A stretch of 64,000 nucleotides of DNA from Peltaster fructicola (taxonomy: Eukaryota; Ascomycota; Dothideomycetes). Positions 1 to 12,400 of this stretch are shown here, piece after piece. The stretch covers positions 4,092,001 through 4,156,000 of the forward strand of contig CP051139.1 in assembly GCA_001592805.2 (NCBI GenBank), in the 5' to 3' direction. Below the pieces are notes generated by a model. The model was not told the origin of the DNA. It saw only the letters and a list, made by a program, of their open reading frames with translations, and searched no databases. Numbering within the stretch: position 1 is the stretch's first letter; each line of letters begins with the position of its first letter. A program made the translations under genes and the position numbers.

Positions 1-768
1 TCGCTCTGGCTCTTCTCCTACTCGCTGGCACTGCCGATATTGTCATCCGGAGCTTATGGACAGGTGTGAGGATCAACAGTGCGAGGACTGCCTATTCACT
101 CTACAATCCAGATACGGAGTTCAGCCGCTTGTTCAGATATCCAGGTGAAACATCGGCTGCAACGATCAATGGCATTACCAACTTGGCTTACCAGAGCGTA
201 TGCCTGCTCGCACTGATAATGGCCGCCAGTGTTGCTGCAATTCATGCTCGATGGGAACGTGGACAGCTGGTAAGTGATGCTGGCACAGGTGGAGCTGTGA
301 CTAATCAGATACTATCAGATTTCCCTGCTGCTGGTCGGCTGCTCCACCCTCCTTCTCGCGTCACACTACATCCTATACGTCGTCGTCGATGCTATTGACT
401 TGACAGCAGGATTCGCTGGGCTCAGTGTGAGAAAAAACCTGACACTAGGAGCCATCCAGTTCTTCTTCATCGCTCCTTCAGTGGCAGACTTAGTGCTGGC
501 TTTGGTGCTATTACTGCTCCTGGTCATGGCGTTCTACAGCTGGCGGACGACAGACATGAATGTGTCAATTGGCAGTTCAGAGCAACAGATTCAGAGGGAT
601 CCGAAGGCTCCTCATCAGCAGCCATTGGTAATAGCACCAGATCTTCATTCCCAGCAGTTTTCGCAGCATGCCACACACAGTGGTCAATACAGTGACCAAC
701 GACAGTCACAACCCGCCATAGCATGGAACAATAATGAGAAGACCGGAAGCAGGCATGTTTATGCTTGA
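1..768 (+). CDS. Multispan membrane protein, 3' part only
   Basis: The gene enters from beyond the left edge; frame is open from base 3. Two exons are visible, 3-269 and 319-768. The 49-nt intron starts GTAAGT and ends in CAG with a CTAAT branch-like site. The spliced product has at least four hydrophobic segments: one at the extreme left edge, one around bases 195-245, one around 319-395 (LLLVGCSTLLLASHYILYVV) and one around 450-535. A polar tail of about 75 residues rich in Gln, Ser and His follows. The alternation suggests a plasma- or endomembrane protein with a cytosolic tail. I do not recognise the family, and its N-terminal half is outside the window. Confidence 0.7.
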
Positions 769-1059
769 GAGAATGACGGTAAGGTTCATTGTAGATAGGA
801 GTAAGTATAACGCAACGAGGGACCAGTCCTTCGGTTTTTGTAGTATTGTCCACACCATTGTACTGGTGTCTGGAACATCCCTTCCGCACAGTGGTCGTAC
901 ACATGTGCTCTCCCAGTGTGGTTGTACAACAAAGCCTTCTCTACTTCTCTTAGCGGGTAGTCCATTTTGCCCTGAACGCCTCTGAATGCAATGCTAGCGA
1001 GTGATCTCACACAGCAGGAACGAGATGCAATAAATTCGTGAAGTCGTCATATATGCCAA
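769..1059. other. Intergenic, convergent 3' flanks
   Basis: Region between the end of the membrane-protein gene (+) and the end of the Ser/Pro-rich gene (-). It must hold both 3' UTRs. The small open frames here have no recognisable composition and I see no other feature. Confidence 0.5.
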
Positions 1060-1638
1060 TCATGATCGTGTCCTCGTAGTCACACCAGGCGACTTCCTCG
1101 ACACTTGACGCACCTCCTTCTGTGCAAGGCTGTCCACCAGCTCTTTTCGTGACTTGCTGCTCACGGACGCCATGGTCCCAGCGACAAAGTACTCCTGCTC
1201 GCCTTCGAGCTCGAGGTGAGTGTGGACTGGCAGCCCTGGGCTGCCCATTGGAAGCAGTCTTGGGCTCAAAGGTTTCTCTCGCAACGGTGAGGTCGCCCTT
1301 GCAGCAGCCACTGCGTCTCTGTGATACATGAGCAACTGCTTCTGTGCTTCACTGTACATCCTCTGATGTGTTCTCGGCGACAACGGAGCTCTTGCTGATC
1401 CCTCCTCATCCGGTGTGTTCTGGAAGCTGCCCTGTGGCGATGGGAAGTTGGCGGGATGGAAACGAGGTAGTGTGGGTAGTCGAAGTGATGTGTTGGTCCG
1501 TCGACCAGAAGGCATGCTTCTGTTTGCAACAGATCGTGGTGAGGGTGGCTGGAGAAGTGATTCAAAGCGCGATGGTTCGTATCTAGACGAGAGAGGCGAC
1601 GCTGGTCGCATTGACGGCGATGTGCGTGCTGAAGGCAT
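1060..1638 (-). CDS. Ser/Pro-rich conserved-looking hypothetical protein
   Basis: A single open frame of 192 aa beginning at an ATG. The first 110 residues are low complexity and rich in Ser, Pro and Arg (repeated SPR/SPL motifs, as in proline-directed kinase targets). They are followed by a helix-prone stretch (SEAQKQLLMYHRDAVAAARA) and a more ordered tail containing ELEGEQEYFVAGTMASVSSK and a basic end. No enzymatic motif, signal peptide or membrane segment is visible. A longer open frame in another phase overlaps it (to 2138) but has no protein-like composition. The ordered C-terminal half argues for a real gene; function unknown. Confidence 0.55.
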   Translation of the reverse strand: MPSARTSPSMRPASPLSSRYEPSRFESLLQPPSPRSVANRSMPSGRRTNTSLRLPTLPRFHPANFPSPQGSFQNTPDEEGSARAPLSPRTHQRMYSEAQKQLLMYHRDAVAAARATSPLREKPLSPRLLPMGSPGLPVHTHLELEGEQEYFVAGTMASVSSKSRKELVDSLAQKEVRQVSRKSPGVTTRTRS

Positions 1639-3069
1639 CTTGTTTTAAGTGGCGAGTAAGGTAGTCCTGCTCCTCGGGCTTGTTGTGAGGTGGTGATGTT
1701 ATTGTAATTTGCTCTCTTTGTAACCATCAAGGCCTCCAAAGGATAACTTATTGCACACAATGTTCGTTGAAAGAGCACAAGGCGTGGGTAGCAGTGGAAG
1801 TGTTTCTTGAGTCGTCCGGCGTAAAGTATAGACGAGTTGGTGTTGGAGTTATGTGGCCCGCGGCTGACACAGGATCGACGCAGCAACGCAGCAACAGCCA
1901 GTGCGACGACGGCAGCGACATATATGAGCCGGGACAAGTGCACTAGGATAACAGGCTGTGCTGAGGTGATCATCCGCTGGTAGAGTAAAGATCTTCGACA
2001 TGGTCTGTAGACGATGGATCCACTTTCGCAATACCCTACCACGCGATCGAGAAATCGAGGAATACACAAGTCCCACGGGTCCACTGCGCAGGAGATGTGG
2101 TGTGCGGATCTGCTGTGATCGACACCGAGGGCTACCAAGACAGGCGCTCGTACCTGTCTACTCGAAACACCATCTTATCTCCCTCTCTTCAGCAGCCGCC
2201 AGCGCTCTCTTGATCTTCTCAGCTATACGCGCTCTTCAAACAAAGCAGCAGAACGACGCTCCCTGCATGCCGAATGACGTGGGTTTGCGTCAATGTGGGC
2301 GCTAGTTTGAAGAGCACCAGCCATCTGAAGCTGCATGCGACCTAGCTATTCTCGATTGACCTCGCAGACACTTCTTCTAGTTGCGCGCGGCATGCAAATC
2401 AGGATGACGCTTGCCCAGCCATCATCACTTTTTACCCAATGCCGGCGAGCTAGCAACTATAGGCACCTACGTCTACCGAGATCTGTCCCCCAGCCCTGAG
2501 GAAAATTCTCGAAAGGCAGGATGGATGACGGTCACTCGAACCGTGGAGTAGGAAAGCTGTCTAGCCCGAACCCAGCAGAAGCGTGGACATTGCACTCATA
2601 CCAGGCGGCTGGTTGTTCCCTCGCTCAAGATGTTACCAGGCTTAGTGACATCTTTTGGGGTGGTACAGCGTCTCACGACTCGAACCAATGCCGCTGCACG
2701 TCATTACTACGACTATGGGCGTCGCGAGGACCATCTCGAACCACAGCACCTAGCGTGGAGTGGGATCCTCGACATCATCAGGCTTCTCACGTGGTCGCTC
2801 GATCTTTATCCGGCTCTAGGGTCTTCCAAAAGTGTAAACCTTCTCACGGTAAAGCGATCGAGATTCGCCCTGCATCTACGCCTCGCCATGACGAGACCTG
2901 CATCTGGTTCATCGGCGTCGTGGAAGCCGTCTAGTATCAAGAGCAGACACTGTGAAGCAGTCATCGGCGGAAGCACTAGGCGATGATGTACAGGGTTTGT
3001 CAACGTGGTGCCATGGAGTCGGCCTCTATACGTACTGCTATCTAACAAGTCTAGCGAGATCTGCGCAGC
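1639..3069. other. Intergenic region
   Basis: About 1.4 kb between the Ser/Pro-rich gene and the 3' end of the oxidoreductase gene; both lie on the minus strand. Open frames at 2000-2305, 2521-2934 and 2630-2986 overlap in different phases without recognisable motifs or biased codon use. It should contain the 5' region of the Ser/Pro-rich gene. I see nothing else. Confidence 0.5.
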
Positions 3070-4407
3070 TCAAGCTACCAGAGGACCATACGGTACTGGA
3101 TCAGCACTCAGAAAGTCGATCGGACTCTTCGAGGAATCACTGACGCCCTTTTGCAGGTAGTCGCCAAATGCTGCTTTGAGACCAGCGATGCTCTGCTCGT
3201 TGCTGATGTCGAGAGGCTCCTGATCACGACCGATCTGCTTGATCTGCACACCTGCAGCCAGCATTGTTGTTGCAAAATCGTCTGGAGCAACTGCTGGGGC
3301 CAAGGCACTCTTCACTCGACCTGATACGATATCCTTGACCAACCTTGGTTCTGCAGCCAGCGCTCGTCCTATGCCGACGCCATCGACTCCCTTCAGTGCT
3401 GCGACCATGCCACCAACAGTCTTGAATCCACCGGTCACGTACACCTTCGTCTTCGAGAGTACCGGCGAGATGAGCTCAGCGAATTCGATGAAGAATGCCT
3501 CACGCTTGACAGTGCTCTCCTTGGTATACTTGAATCCAAGCGATTCATAGGTGCCACCCGAGAGCTCTACAAAATCGAATGTGTTCTGGTCCAGGATCTC
3601 GCATATCTCCCGAGCTTCTTCACTCTGCAAGCCCTCATCTTGGAACTCCACACTGTTCAGCTTGATGCTTAGGATGAAGCCTGGCGATGTGCGTGCGCGA
3701 ATTGCCTTGGCAATCTCGACAATGATGCGAGCACGATTTTCGAGGCTACCTCCATATTGATCTGTCCGATGATTGGTAGCTGGAGCCAGGAACTGCGAGA
3801 GAAGGTAACCATGGGCTCCATGTAGCTCTATCCCGTCCCAACCGGCTTTCTCCAAGAACTCGGCCGCATGAGCAAAGGCCTTCACGAGGTTGTTGATGTC
3901 TTCCTGGGTAGCAGCGCGAGGCTTGCCGAAGGTCATACCCATAATATTGCCCTGCAATTGGACATCGGACGCCGACAGCGGATGTGGATGATATAGCTCA
4001 GTAGCTTGACGTCCAGGATGGCTCACCTGACCAATGATGAGGTTGTCGCCAGTCTTTCCAGCAGCAGCCATTGCCTTGAATGCTTCGAAACGCTCGCCAG
4101 AGAGAGGAGCATCCGGTGGAATCATGAGGTTGCCAGGACCTTCAATTTGCTCTGTATCGATGATGATGTGGCCGGATAGCACAATGCCTGCGCCTGCCTC
4201 CCTCCATCGACGATAGAGGTTGATGGACTCTTGCGTGGGAATACCTCGCTTGCTGAGGTCCTTGTCGTCCCAAGATGCAATACGCTCACTCATCGCGGCC
4301 TTGAGGAACCGATTTGGTGCGGTACGACCACTGAACTCAAAGTGCAATGGCTGTGCCAGAGGTGAGGCATCAACCTCTTCCGAGGCATAACGAGATTGTT
4401 GAGACAT
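3070..4407 (-). CDS. NADH:flavin oxidoreductase / old yellow enzyme-like
   Basis: Intronless, 445 aa, starting at the first ATG. The TIM-barrel FMN enzyme signature is clear: residues 25-45 (SGRTAPNRFLKAAMSE) form the first strand, HPGRQ sits at 130-134, HGAHGYLLSQFLAPATNHR at 196-214, the family signature DQYGGSLENR at 216-225, and a late FMN-phosphate region (VTGGF...GVGIGRALAAEPR). The HGAH pair places it with the YqjM/NADH oxidase-like branch rather than yeast OYE (HxxN). By family knowledge it binds FMN non-covalently and uses NAD(P)H to reduce alpha,beta-unsaturated carbonyl compounds; the natural substrate cannot be read from sequence. No signal peptide, so probably cytosolic. Length is slightly above the usual 360-420 because of a C-terminal extension. 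Confidence 0.9.
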   Translation of the reverse strand: MSQQSRYASEEVDASPLAQPLHFEFSGRTAPNRFLKAAMSERIASWDDKDLSKRGIPTQESINLYRRWREAGAGIVLSGHIIIDTEQIEGPGNLMIPPDAPLSGERFEAFKAMAAAGKTGDNLIIGQVSHPGRQATELYHPHPLSASDVQLQGNIMGMTFGKPRAATQEDINNLVKAFAHAAEFLEKAGWDGIELHGAHGYLLSQFLAPATNHRTDQYGGSLENRARIIVEIAKAIRARTSPGFILSIKLNSVEFQDEGLQSEEAREICEILDQNTFDFVELSGGTYESLGFKYTKESTVKREAFFIEFAELISPVLSKTKVYVTGGFKTVGGMVAALKGVDGVGIGRALAAEPRLVKDIVSGRVKSALAPAVAPDDFATTMLAAGVQIKQIGRDQEPLDISNEQSIAGLKAAFGDYLQKGVSDSSKSPIDFLSADPVPYGPLVA

Positions 4408-5492
4408 TGGAAGAGCAGGGAAGAAAAGCTAGGAGGATACTGACCACCTTGTCGAATAGACCTGCAACGTTATATACTTGGCTGTCGCTAGGCTATTACT
4501 TGAGCATGACCGACCGTCCCAATGTTTGATCATCGTATGTATGGCGCGACAGATGCAACGGTCGTGGTGCTTTGAAATCAGTGACAACATGCACCCAATC
4601 AGCGTGCCTCCAGACGGAGAAGAGTATTCCACCGAAGATATCTTCGTGCATAACACAAATGAGGCTAGTCTCATGTCTTTGTGCACAACACTGGGTCGTA
4701 CGCTCATGATCAATGGGCAGATCGATGGTCACGATGCAGCGTCGTTATCGAGTATGCCCACATCCTGCCGACCGATCACATTGATGCCATATACCTGAAG
4801 CTAGTGGCATAAGCTAGGCAAACTATCAAGGTGATCTGACTGTCGAGCCAAGCATAGTGATAGTCGTTCTCTGGGCATAACTTGCATAATACTTCTTACG
4901 AGATCAATGCTGTCTGTCAGCGATGATCTACTGCATTACTCAGCGTGTTACTATGCTCAGCACACGCTCTATTCACAGCTTCAAGCTTGTGAATCGGAGA
5001 TAATGTTTCGAAATGATGCCCACAAGTGCATTATCCCTGAATCTCTCTGCAGAGTGACGACAAGGAGGCGCCTAAACCTAGCCAGAGTACATGTAAGGAT
5101 GGCATTGCAGCTGTTCTTCAATCAAAGCACGATCTGTCAAAGGTAATCTCGGGGAGTGCTGCGAACATTGTCGCGACAGCCAGGCGATCGTCGTAGCAGG
5201 ACAAGTCGGAGGGAACAGTGGTTGACATCAGCTGTCTGAGACTAATGCATTGTTGAAGTCGGTTTTGCTCCTTTACACAGTTCAATCTGTGACGATTCGT
5301 AACCAAGAGCGTAAGTGTCGAGCACAACGTGTCAGCGCGTTAAAGACCACATATCATAGGACGAAAAGCATGAGCTGGTCAGTGATCGTTCAAGATGTCT
5401 TTGATTGTAGTTTTGTCTTCAGCAGTATTGAAACGCCGTTATGCACCCTTGCTTTGTGAAGTCTCGGACCATACACTGTTGTGCGCACACAA
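4408..5492. other. Intergenic region between oxidoreductase and eL27 genes
   Basis: About 1.1 kb. It carries the promoter of the oxidoreductase (-) on its left and the 3' UTR of the eL27 gene (-) on its right. Short open frames on both strands show no recognisable protein. No tRNA-like or repeat structure was found by eye. Confidence 0.5.
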
Positions 5493-6054
5493 TCAAAATC
5501 CTATTCACTTGTCAGTACTCAGCCATAGATGTCCGCACATCTCCCACTCACGTAAAGGTGTGAAGAACCACCTGTTCTTTCCGCTAGAGTATCGCTCCTC
5601 CAATGCCTTCTTGACGGTCTTCTTGGCGTCTTCCCTTTGGCTGACCTCCTTGAATGTGTCGTTGGTGACCACGCCCTTCAGTCCCTCAAGCTCGAGTGTG
5701 TAACGTGTTGGCATCAGGTGGTTGTAGTTGACGACCTTGATGAATGGCTTGACCTTGCTTCGCTTTTCCTGTCGTGTCTTCGACATACGACGTGTGATCT
5801 GGAGTGGGTAGCGGTCGATGCCGGCAACAATGGCGTGTGGGAAAGGATGCGCCTTCGATCCGTTGTCGACTGGCTGAATGATGACGACCTTCTTTCCTGC
5901 GTATCGTCCACGAGAGATAATGGCCTGAAGAGTTAGTAATTTTCTTCGTCGCATCCAGATTTCGGGTTCGATCATACCACACGGCCAACCTTGAGGACTA
6001 TTGTAGTTGTCAGTAGTGCGCATGTGCATACGCGGTGTGTAACTTACACTTCAT
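5493..6054 (-). CDS. RPL27: 60S ribosomal protein eL27
   Basis: Four exons reconstruct a 135-aa protein, the normal size for eL27. Exon 1 is 6054-6048 (7 nt: ATG AAG T), exon 2 5997-5978 (20 nt, completing MKFLKVGRV), exon 3 5924-5552 ([17 protein letters not shown]... to FFTPL), and exon 4 5500-5493 (8 nt, giving Arg-Phe-stop). Introns begin GTAAGT, GTATGA and GTGAGT and end in TAG or CAG. The last one, 51 nt, contains a GTACTGAC branch site. Without the last intron the frame would run on into nonsense, whereas splicing gives the canonical FFTPLRF end. The KOW-type motif ([11 protein letters not shown]) near residue 14 is the family hallmark. The protein is part of the large ribosomal subunit. 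Confidence 0.93.
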
Positions 6055-6469
6055 GCCGACTGAAGAGTTCCTGTTGTGAGTTGTCGCAAAGTGTGTCGCT
6101 GCTCGGGTGAAGCGTCGTTGGGCTGTGGGAAATCGCTAGCGGCGAATGTGTGCCAAGAAGAACAATCGGCAAAGTTGCACCATCTTGCAGTGATGCCCAA
6201 GCTAGCCCAAAGCAGGAACATGTAAACAAACTCTTTGCTGTGTACACAGCTGCTGCCGCTGATGACATCCTGGCCTAGCATATTCACAACCACATCATAC
6301 AACAGCATTGCCCTTCATACAGTCGCTCATTGACCTTGATAGACTCAAGGTAGATTGTGCAATACTACTGTGATCAGCGATACAATGCAATTGTCCGCCT
6401 TGTGCGGCCGGGTTTAGAACCATTCCCAAACAACAAGCACATTCCAGCAATCTCAGGAAAAACAGAACA
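6055..6469. other. Divergent promoter region
   Basis: About 415 bp between the start of the eL27 gene (-) and the start of the giant coiled-coil gene (+). It must hold both promoters and 5' UTRs. I could not assign individual transcription-factor sites. Confidence 0.5.
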
Positions 6470-9400
6470 ATGAGCAGCACAGACAGATCGCCATCCCGTG
6501 ACCGCACGGCGCTGACGAAACAGACACATTCCGCAGTGGACGGCAGAGCTGCTGTACCGATGTGAGTAGCTTGTACAACAGCAAACATCTCCAGATGAAG
6601 GCGCTGACCAGACTCAAAAACAGGTGGGACAGCTCTGATCCTGAACGAGCACCTCCTCCGTTACCTCTCCCTCCAGGATCACAGTCTCCGACTACACGAG
6701 CAAACACATCTTCCGCTATTGCAGCGGCAGCACAACAAATCATAGAGCGCGCAAGAGAGAGCACGCCTATCTCCTCCTACACATCCAATGTAGCGCCGTT
6801 GTCGCCGGATCGATCGCTCGTGAAGGGTACACATCACAAACGTATGCAGTCGCTACAGACAAGCAGCGTCAAGGACTTGCGCAGCTACATCGACAACAAT
6901 CGCTCCCCTGAAAGAGCTCCTGAACGGCCTGCCTCGAGCAACAGCTTCATCATGTATGGCAAGGACAGCTCGAAGGATTATGGTGGTTCACACGAGCGAA
7001 GTCCAACTCCAACACCTTCGGGCAAAGATCTGCTCAAGGACACTCCTTCCCTACGACCTACAACACGGGCTGCACCGCGTCCAATCCTTGGTGAGAACAC
7101 ACCACCTTCCTCGACGATGCTGGCCTTGCAGACTATGAAAGTGCCCGACGACGCTTTCATTGATCTGAACATGCGTCCTGCCACGCCATCAACACCTCGA
7201 CCAAGCACCACATACGACTTCTCGAGTCAGTTGCTCAATTTGACCTCGATCGCGACCAGCTTGCAGAAGGAGATGGCAGCAATTAGTAGAAGAAGCAAGG
7301 ACAATGCTACAGATCTCCTTAGCCTCAAAGAAGCGACTTTGGCTCGCGATGAGGACATTCGCAAGAGTCTCAAGGACTTGTCGACGAACGTTAGCAGCAA
7401 CCTTGCTCCTGGCAATATGTCTCGGAATGCAAGCAGCTTGGGCGGACTGTTCCTCGACAACAAAGCGTTCAGCTCACCTCCGCCTGCTGCAAAGCCATAC
7501 ACTATACCGCGGGTGTCGAGTGTGCCTAACTTTGCCGACATTGAGCATGTTGGATCTCCTTCTCCGTACTCTGTCGAGGGTGCAGCCAGCGTTGCAATGC
7601 TCGAGAAGATTATTCGAGAAATGGTGACCAAGGAAGGTCAAGAGCGACTCCTTGGCACACTCAGCGAGCTGTTTGAGAAGAGTTCAAAGGACAACTCTCA
7701 GGCGGCAAAGAAGGTCGAAGAGCTTGCTGACTTCATCAAGGAGAAGTCTGCGTCAAGTGCTCTTGTGCCTATTACTCAGACAGCAACAGGTGCTCCGAGA
7801 CTCGACTTGAGCTTTGATTCCCCTTCTGCAACAAGAGGCCGAGCAGTCACGCCGCCAGCATCAACCTCAGTGGCCAACGATGAAGTCTTCAGGCTGTTGC
7901 AGAAGATCAAGGACTCCATTGGCCACTCTGGCGGCGCGACCGCTGAGGTCAAGGGTCTAGTCCGAGACATGCGAGGCGAAGTCCTTGGTATGGGACGGGA
8001 GCTTGGCCGCAAACTTGACCAAGTCGCTGATAGTCAAGTCCACTCGTCACTGGATCGTTCGATCACTGACACCAGTGGTGCTCACGAGGAGACACATCGC
8101 ATTCTTCAAGAAGGACTGGATGAGATCAGAAGCCATCTCGCTGAAGCACTACACCAGCACAGTTCCCGCATTGACGAGGCCAGCAGACAAATCACTGTAG
8201 CACAACCAGCACTCAACGGTGACCAGATCTACTCTGTTGTCAAACACGCGCTGGTTGAACATGAAGAGACCTCTAGATCGTTGGAAGAGCGTCCGGCACC
8301 AGTCGACCACGAAGGTGTGCTTGAAGCTGTCAAAGAAGGCCTTAAAGACTTCGAGCCGAACATCGAGCTCCAGCAATTCGGCCTTGAGCGAGACGAAATC
8401 CTGGCTGTATTGAAAGAAGGTCTTGAAGACTACCAGCGTAGCCGGCCAGAACCTGCACCCATTGGTATCGACAAGGGAGAGATCTACGAAATGATGCAGG
8501 AAGCATTGAAAGACTTCCAGCCAGGCCAGAAGATCCGCGATGACATTCTAGCAGATGTTCGTGCTGCACTGGCAGACTTCCATGGCGCCTCGCAGTCCAC
8601 TTTCACCGATGAGGCCACTCGCGTTGCCATAATTGAGGCTGTAAGAGAGACAGTCGCAGAACATGGTCCGGCAGCGCCTCGTGAACTCGAGATCAGCAGA
8701 GACGATCTATGCGACGCCGTCCAGGCCAGCTTCGACAGCACTTCTGGTCCGTTCAGCACTTTCTCCGAGAAGGTGTCACAGCGTCTCCAGGATCTGGTAG
8801 ACGGTCTGCAAGGAGAATTCAAGCAATACTCAGCGGCCAATGGGCGCGACACTGAGCAAGTCCTTGATGCTGTCAAGGATGGACTTGAAGCTCTGCGCAC
8901 CGAGATCGAAAGCTATGTCGATCGCGCTCAGGACGTCACTGGTAAGGATGAGATCATCGACACTGTCAAGGCCGGCCTGGAACAGCTTCGTGTCGACATT
9001 CAGGAACAACAAAGATCTACGAACGACACTACTGCTGGCGCACTACTCGACTATATCAAGGCTGAGTTCGAGCAGCTGCACGAGGCGAATGGTCGAAGTC
9101 GTGAGCTCCACGAGCCAACCTCAGACAGAAGCCTTGATCTGCTCCAGGCACTTCAGATGAGTGTAGATGACCTTAAGTCTCGCAGTCGGTCAAGGAGCAT
9201 CAGCTCAGAGAGCGAGTCGAAAGAAGAAGTCTACGAAGCAATGAAGGAGGAGTTCGAGCAGCTGAAGACTGCGATCCTGCATGGACATGCCGCGGACAAG
9301 GGCGAGCTCATCGAGACCATCCAGGACAGTCTAGGAGCTCTTCACTCACGCTTCAATGGCAGCGAGCTTAGCTCAATGTCGTCGCAATCGACCGAGGAGA

Positions 9401-12400
9401 TTCTCAGCAACATTCGTCAAGAATTCACCGAGCTCAAGACATCCCTGACATCCACAATGGACGAAGGTGATCGAGATGTGATCATCACTGGAGTGAAACG
9501 ATCGATCGATGATCTTCGTGTTCAGCTTGCAGCAGATCACAGTGATGCTTCTGCTGAGACAATGGGCATGATGAAGGAAGAGCTAGAGCGATTCCGAGAG
9601 ATGATGAGCACTTCTGTCGTGCTCGGCGGCAATGGCGGTCAACACGAAGCTTTGGTCGCAATCCGTGAAGGTCTTGAAGAGCTACGAGAGATTGTCAATA
9701 CCTCTTCGGGAACGAAGGCACTGCCGGAAGATCTCCTGGAAGCACTCCACGGAGAGTTTGAGATACTTCGCAACTCTGTTGGCACACAGTCCGGGTCCAA
9801 CGAAGAAGTCCTCGACACAATTCGTGTTGGTCTGGACGACTTGCAGAGCAGCCTCGAGAAAAAACTTGACTCACGAGAGCGCAACAATGCTCAGCAGTCA
9901 GAACTTCTCGACGCTATGGGAGAAGGGCTCGAGACCCTACGCGCAGATGTGCTAAAGACCTTGGATAAGCCACTTGACATGACAGTGAACTATGAGATCC
10001 TGGATGCCCTCAAGGAAGGCTTCGCTTCTCTCCGGTCTGAGCTTGACGGTATCAAGCCAGTTGCAGCAAAAAGCGGCCAGATCGTCCTTGCTGAAGGCGG
10101 TATCATCGGCGAGGCGAGCCGTGATATCGGTGTTGATGGCGCAGAACCAGCTGCTGCAACGTCTGCTGCTAAGCAATTGGGCCTGGACAAGATCGAGATA
10201 CTGCTTGCACAGTTACAAATCAAGATCGAGGGTCTTGCTGCCTCGATACATGACGGGTCTATGGGTGGCCGATCAATGGAACCAGAGAATGCCGCCACTC
10301 GAGCTGACCTGGAAGGCATCGAGATTCAGCTCAAGGACTTGCAGGAGACTGTGCTTACCATAGCTGAGCGCGAGCACGCATCAACCGCACCAGAGGGTGC
10401 AGCTACAAAGGCTGATACAGACGCCATCGAGACTCTTCTGCGAAATGCCAAATCGCATCTTGAGGACACGCTCCCTCAGGAAGCAGGATCGTTGGCCACG
10501 AAGGAACACTTTGAGACGCTCGAGAGCATGACCTCTCTGACTGCAGAAGTACTGGACAGCTTAAAGGAGAAGATCGACGACACAGTCGCATGCAAGGCCG
10601 ATGTCGCCGTTGTGGAAGTTCTTGTGCAGGATATGAAGACAATGCTCGACGAGATGAAGGAGAAGTCCAGCGACGAATCCACAGAGGACTCACGATTGAC
10701 CAAGGCTGACTTCGATGTCCTCGGAATATTGTGCACAGAGATCAAGACCAAGCTCACTGAAATGGACGCGGTGGCTAGCAAAGCTGATGTCGAACAACTC
10801 CACGGCTTAATCCTCGAGTTCCGTAAGAGTCACGAAAAGCTACGCGAGAGCTATGAGAGCGACATTGCGATCACCGCCAAGGCATTCGATGATCGTAAGC
10901 AAGAGTTCGAGAGCACAATCGCACAAATTGATGAGGTCAAACTCGCAGTCATGGAGGCCAAGGACGACCTTCTGCAGAGACTAACCCACGAAGACGTTGG
11001 GCTCGAGATCATTGTCGACAAGTTGAAGAGTTTGGAAGACAAGGCTTTCAGCGGTGCCATGTCCCTAGAGGTCACCGAAATCCTCGAGGTCGTCAAGGCT
11101 GAGTTTGAGAGGACTCATTCTTCGGTCGAGGCACTCAAGGTCGACCACGAGCACAATGCTACCACTGCATTGGAGAAGCAGGGCGAGCACAAAGAAGCAC
11201 TAGTCCTTGAGCTCGGCGAGAGACTAGACACCCTGTTTGACGGCTTGATGTCTAAGTACGACGATGCTCAACTTGCAGCAGCAGAGCAGGCGAAAGCATT
11301 AGAGGAGAAGAGCAACTCTCATGAGGCTTTGTTCCTGTCGACAAAGGACATGGCAGACGATCTCAGACTGTCTATCGACACCCTAGGCACATCGCTGACA
11401 AGCTTCACTGCGACATATCCCGACTCTATGGACAAGCTGGTGTCAGACTCCAAAATTGTCTTCAATCGAGTAGACGACACCTACAACAAGCTCGATGAAG
11501 CCCAATCTGGTCTTCAGCATGAGCACACTGTCACTCGCAGTGAAGTACAGAAGGTCATGACAACATTGCAGGCCCTGCACAGCGACCTGTCTGAACACAA
11601 CCCAAGATTCATGATGTCTCTGAGAGAGGTTCAGGCACTGATCACGCAGCACTACGAGCATTCACAGAAAGCTTCCGAAGCCGCCGAGCAGAACACACAG
11701 GCTGTCAGGGATCTCCAGCAAGCACTTAAGACTGGTTTCGAAGACGCGAAGGGACACACTTCCTCGCAGACAGAAGTGGTGCGAGGTGCACTGCCTGCTT
11801 TGCTGCCTGCGCCATCTGATGCTACCTCGATTGATCGTGCCCCATACGACGACTCTGGTGTGCATGAGAAGCTCGATAGCCTGATGGATCATGTGCGCGA
11901 TGCTAACAGCAGTGCTCCTCAGCTCGAGCGACTCGATCAGATCCATGAAAAGGTCATGGCTACTGCCGCAGAAGTCTCTGCATTTGTGGCACTGCAATCG
12001 AGACAGATCGAGCAGAGCTCAAGCACTGATACTGCCGTAGCACTAGAACGACAGTCCGCACAGCGTGATCAGATAGAAGCTGACATCGCTGTGCTTGACG
12101 AGGAGAAGGAAGATCTACAGGCTGAAGTCGATGCACTGAAGCACGAGCGTGACGCCCTGCTCGCACAGAAGATGAAGGCCGCGACAGAGCTCTCTTCTGT
12201 GCAGACCGCACTCGCCATTCGACGTGAGGAGCTCCACCATATGGAGAACAAGGCTGAGATGATCGAGCGCCGCATGCTCGAGGGTGTCATGAACCAGTCC
12301 AGGCTGTTGCTTCTCACGAAGTCTACTCGTTCGCAGTCGCCAAGCAAGAGAAAGCCGCAGGGTCGGGACCTGCGCATTGCCAGCAACACTTCCTCGATCT

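Noticed and set aside
1266-2138. 290-codon minus-strand open frame overlapping the Ser/Pro-rich gene
   Set aside because: It is rich in Arg, His, Cys and Ser, with no ordered blocks. The other phase of the same strand has the more protein-like C-terminus, so this is probably a shadow frame.
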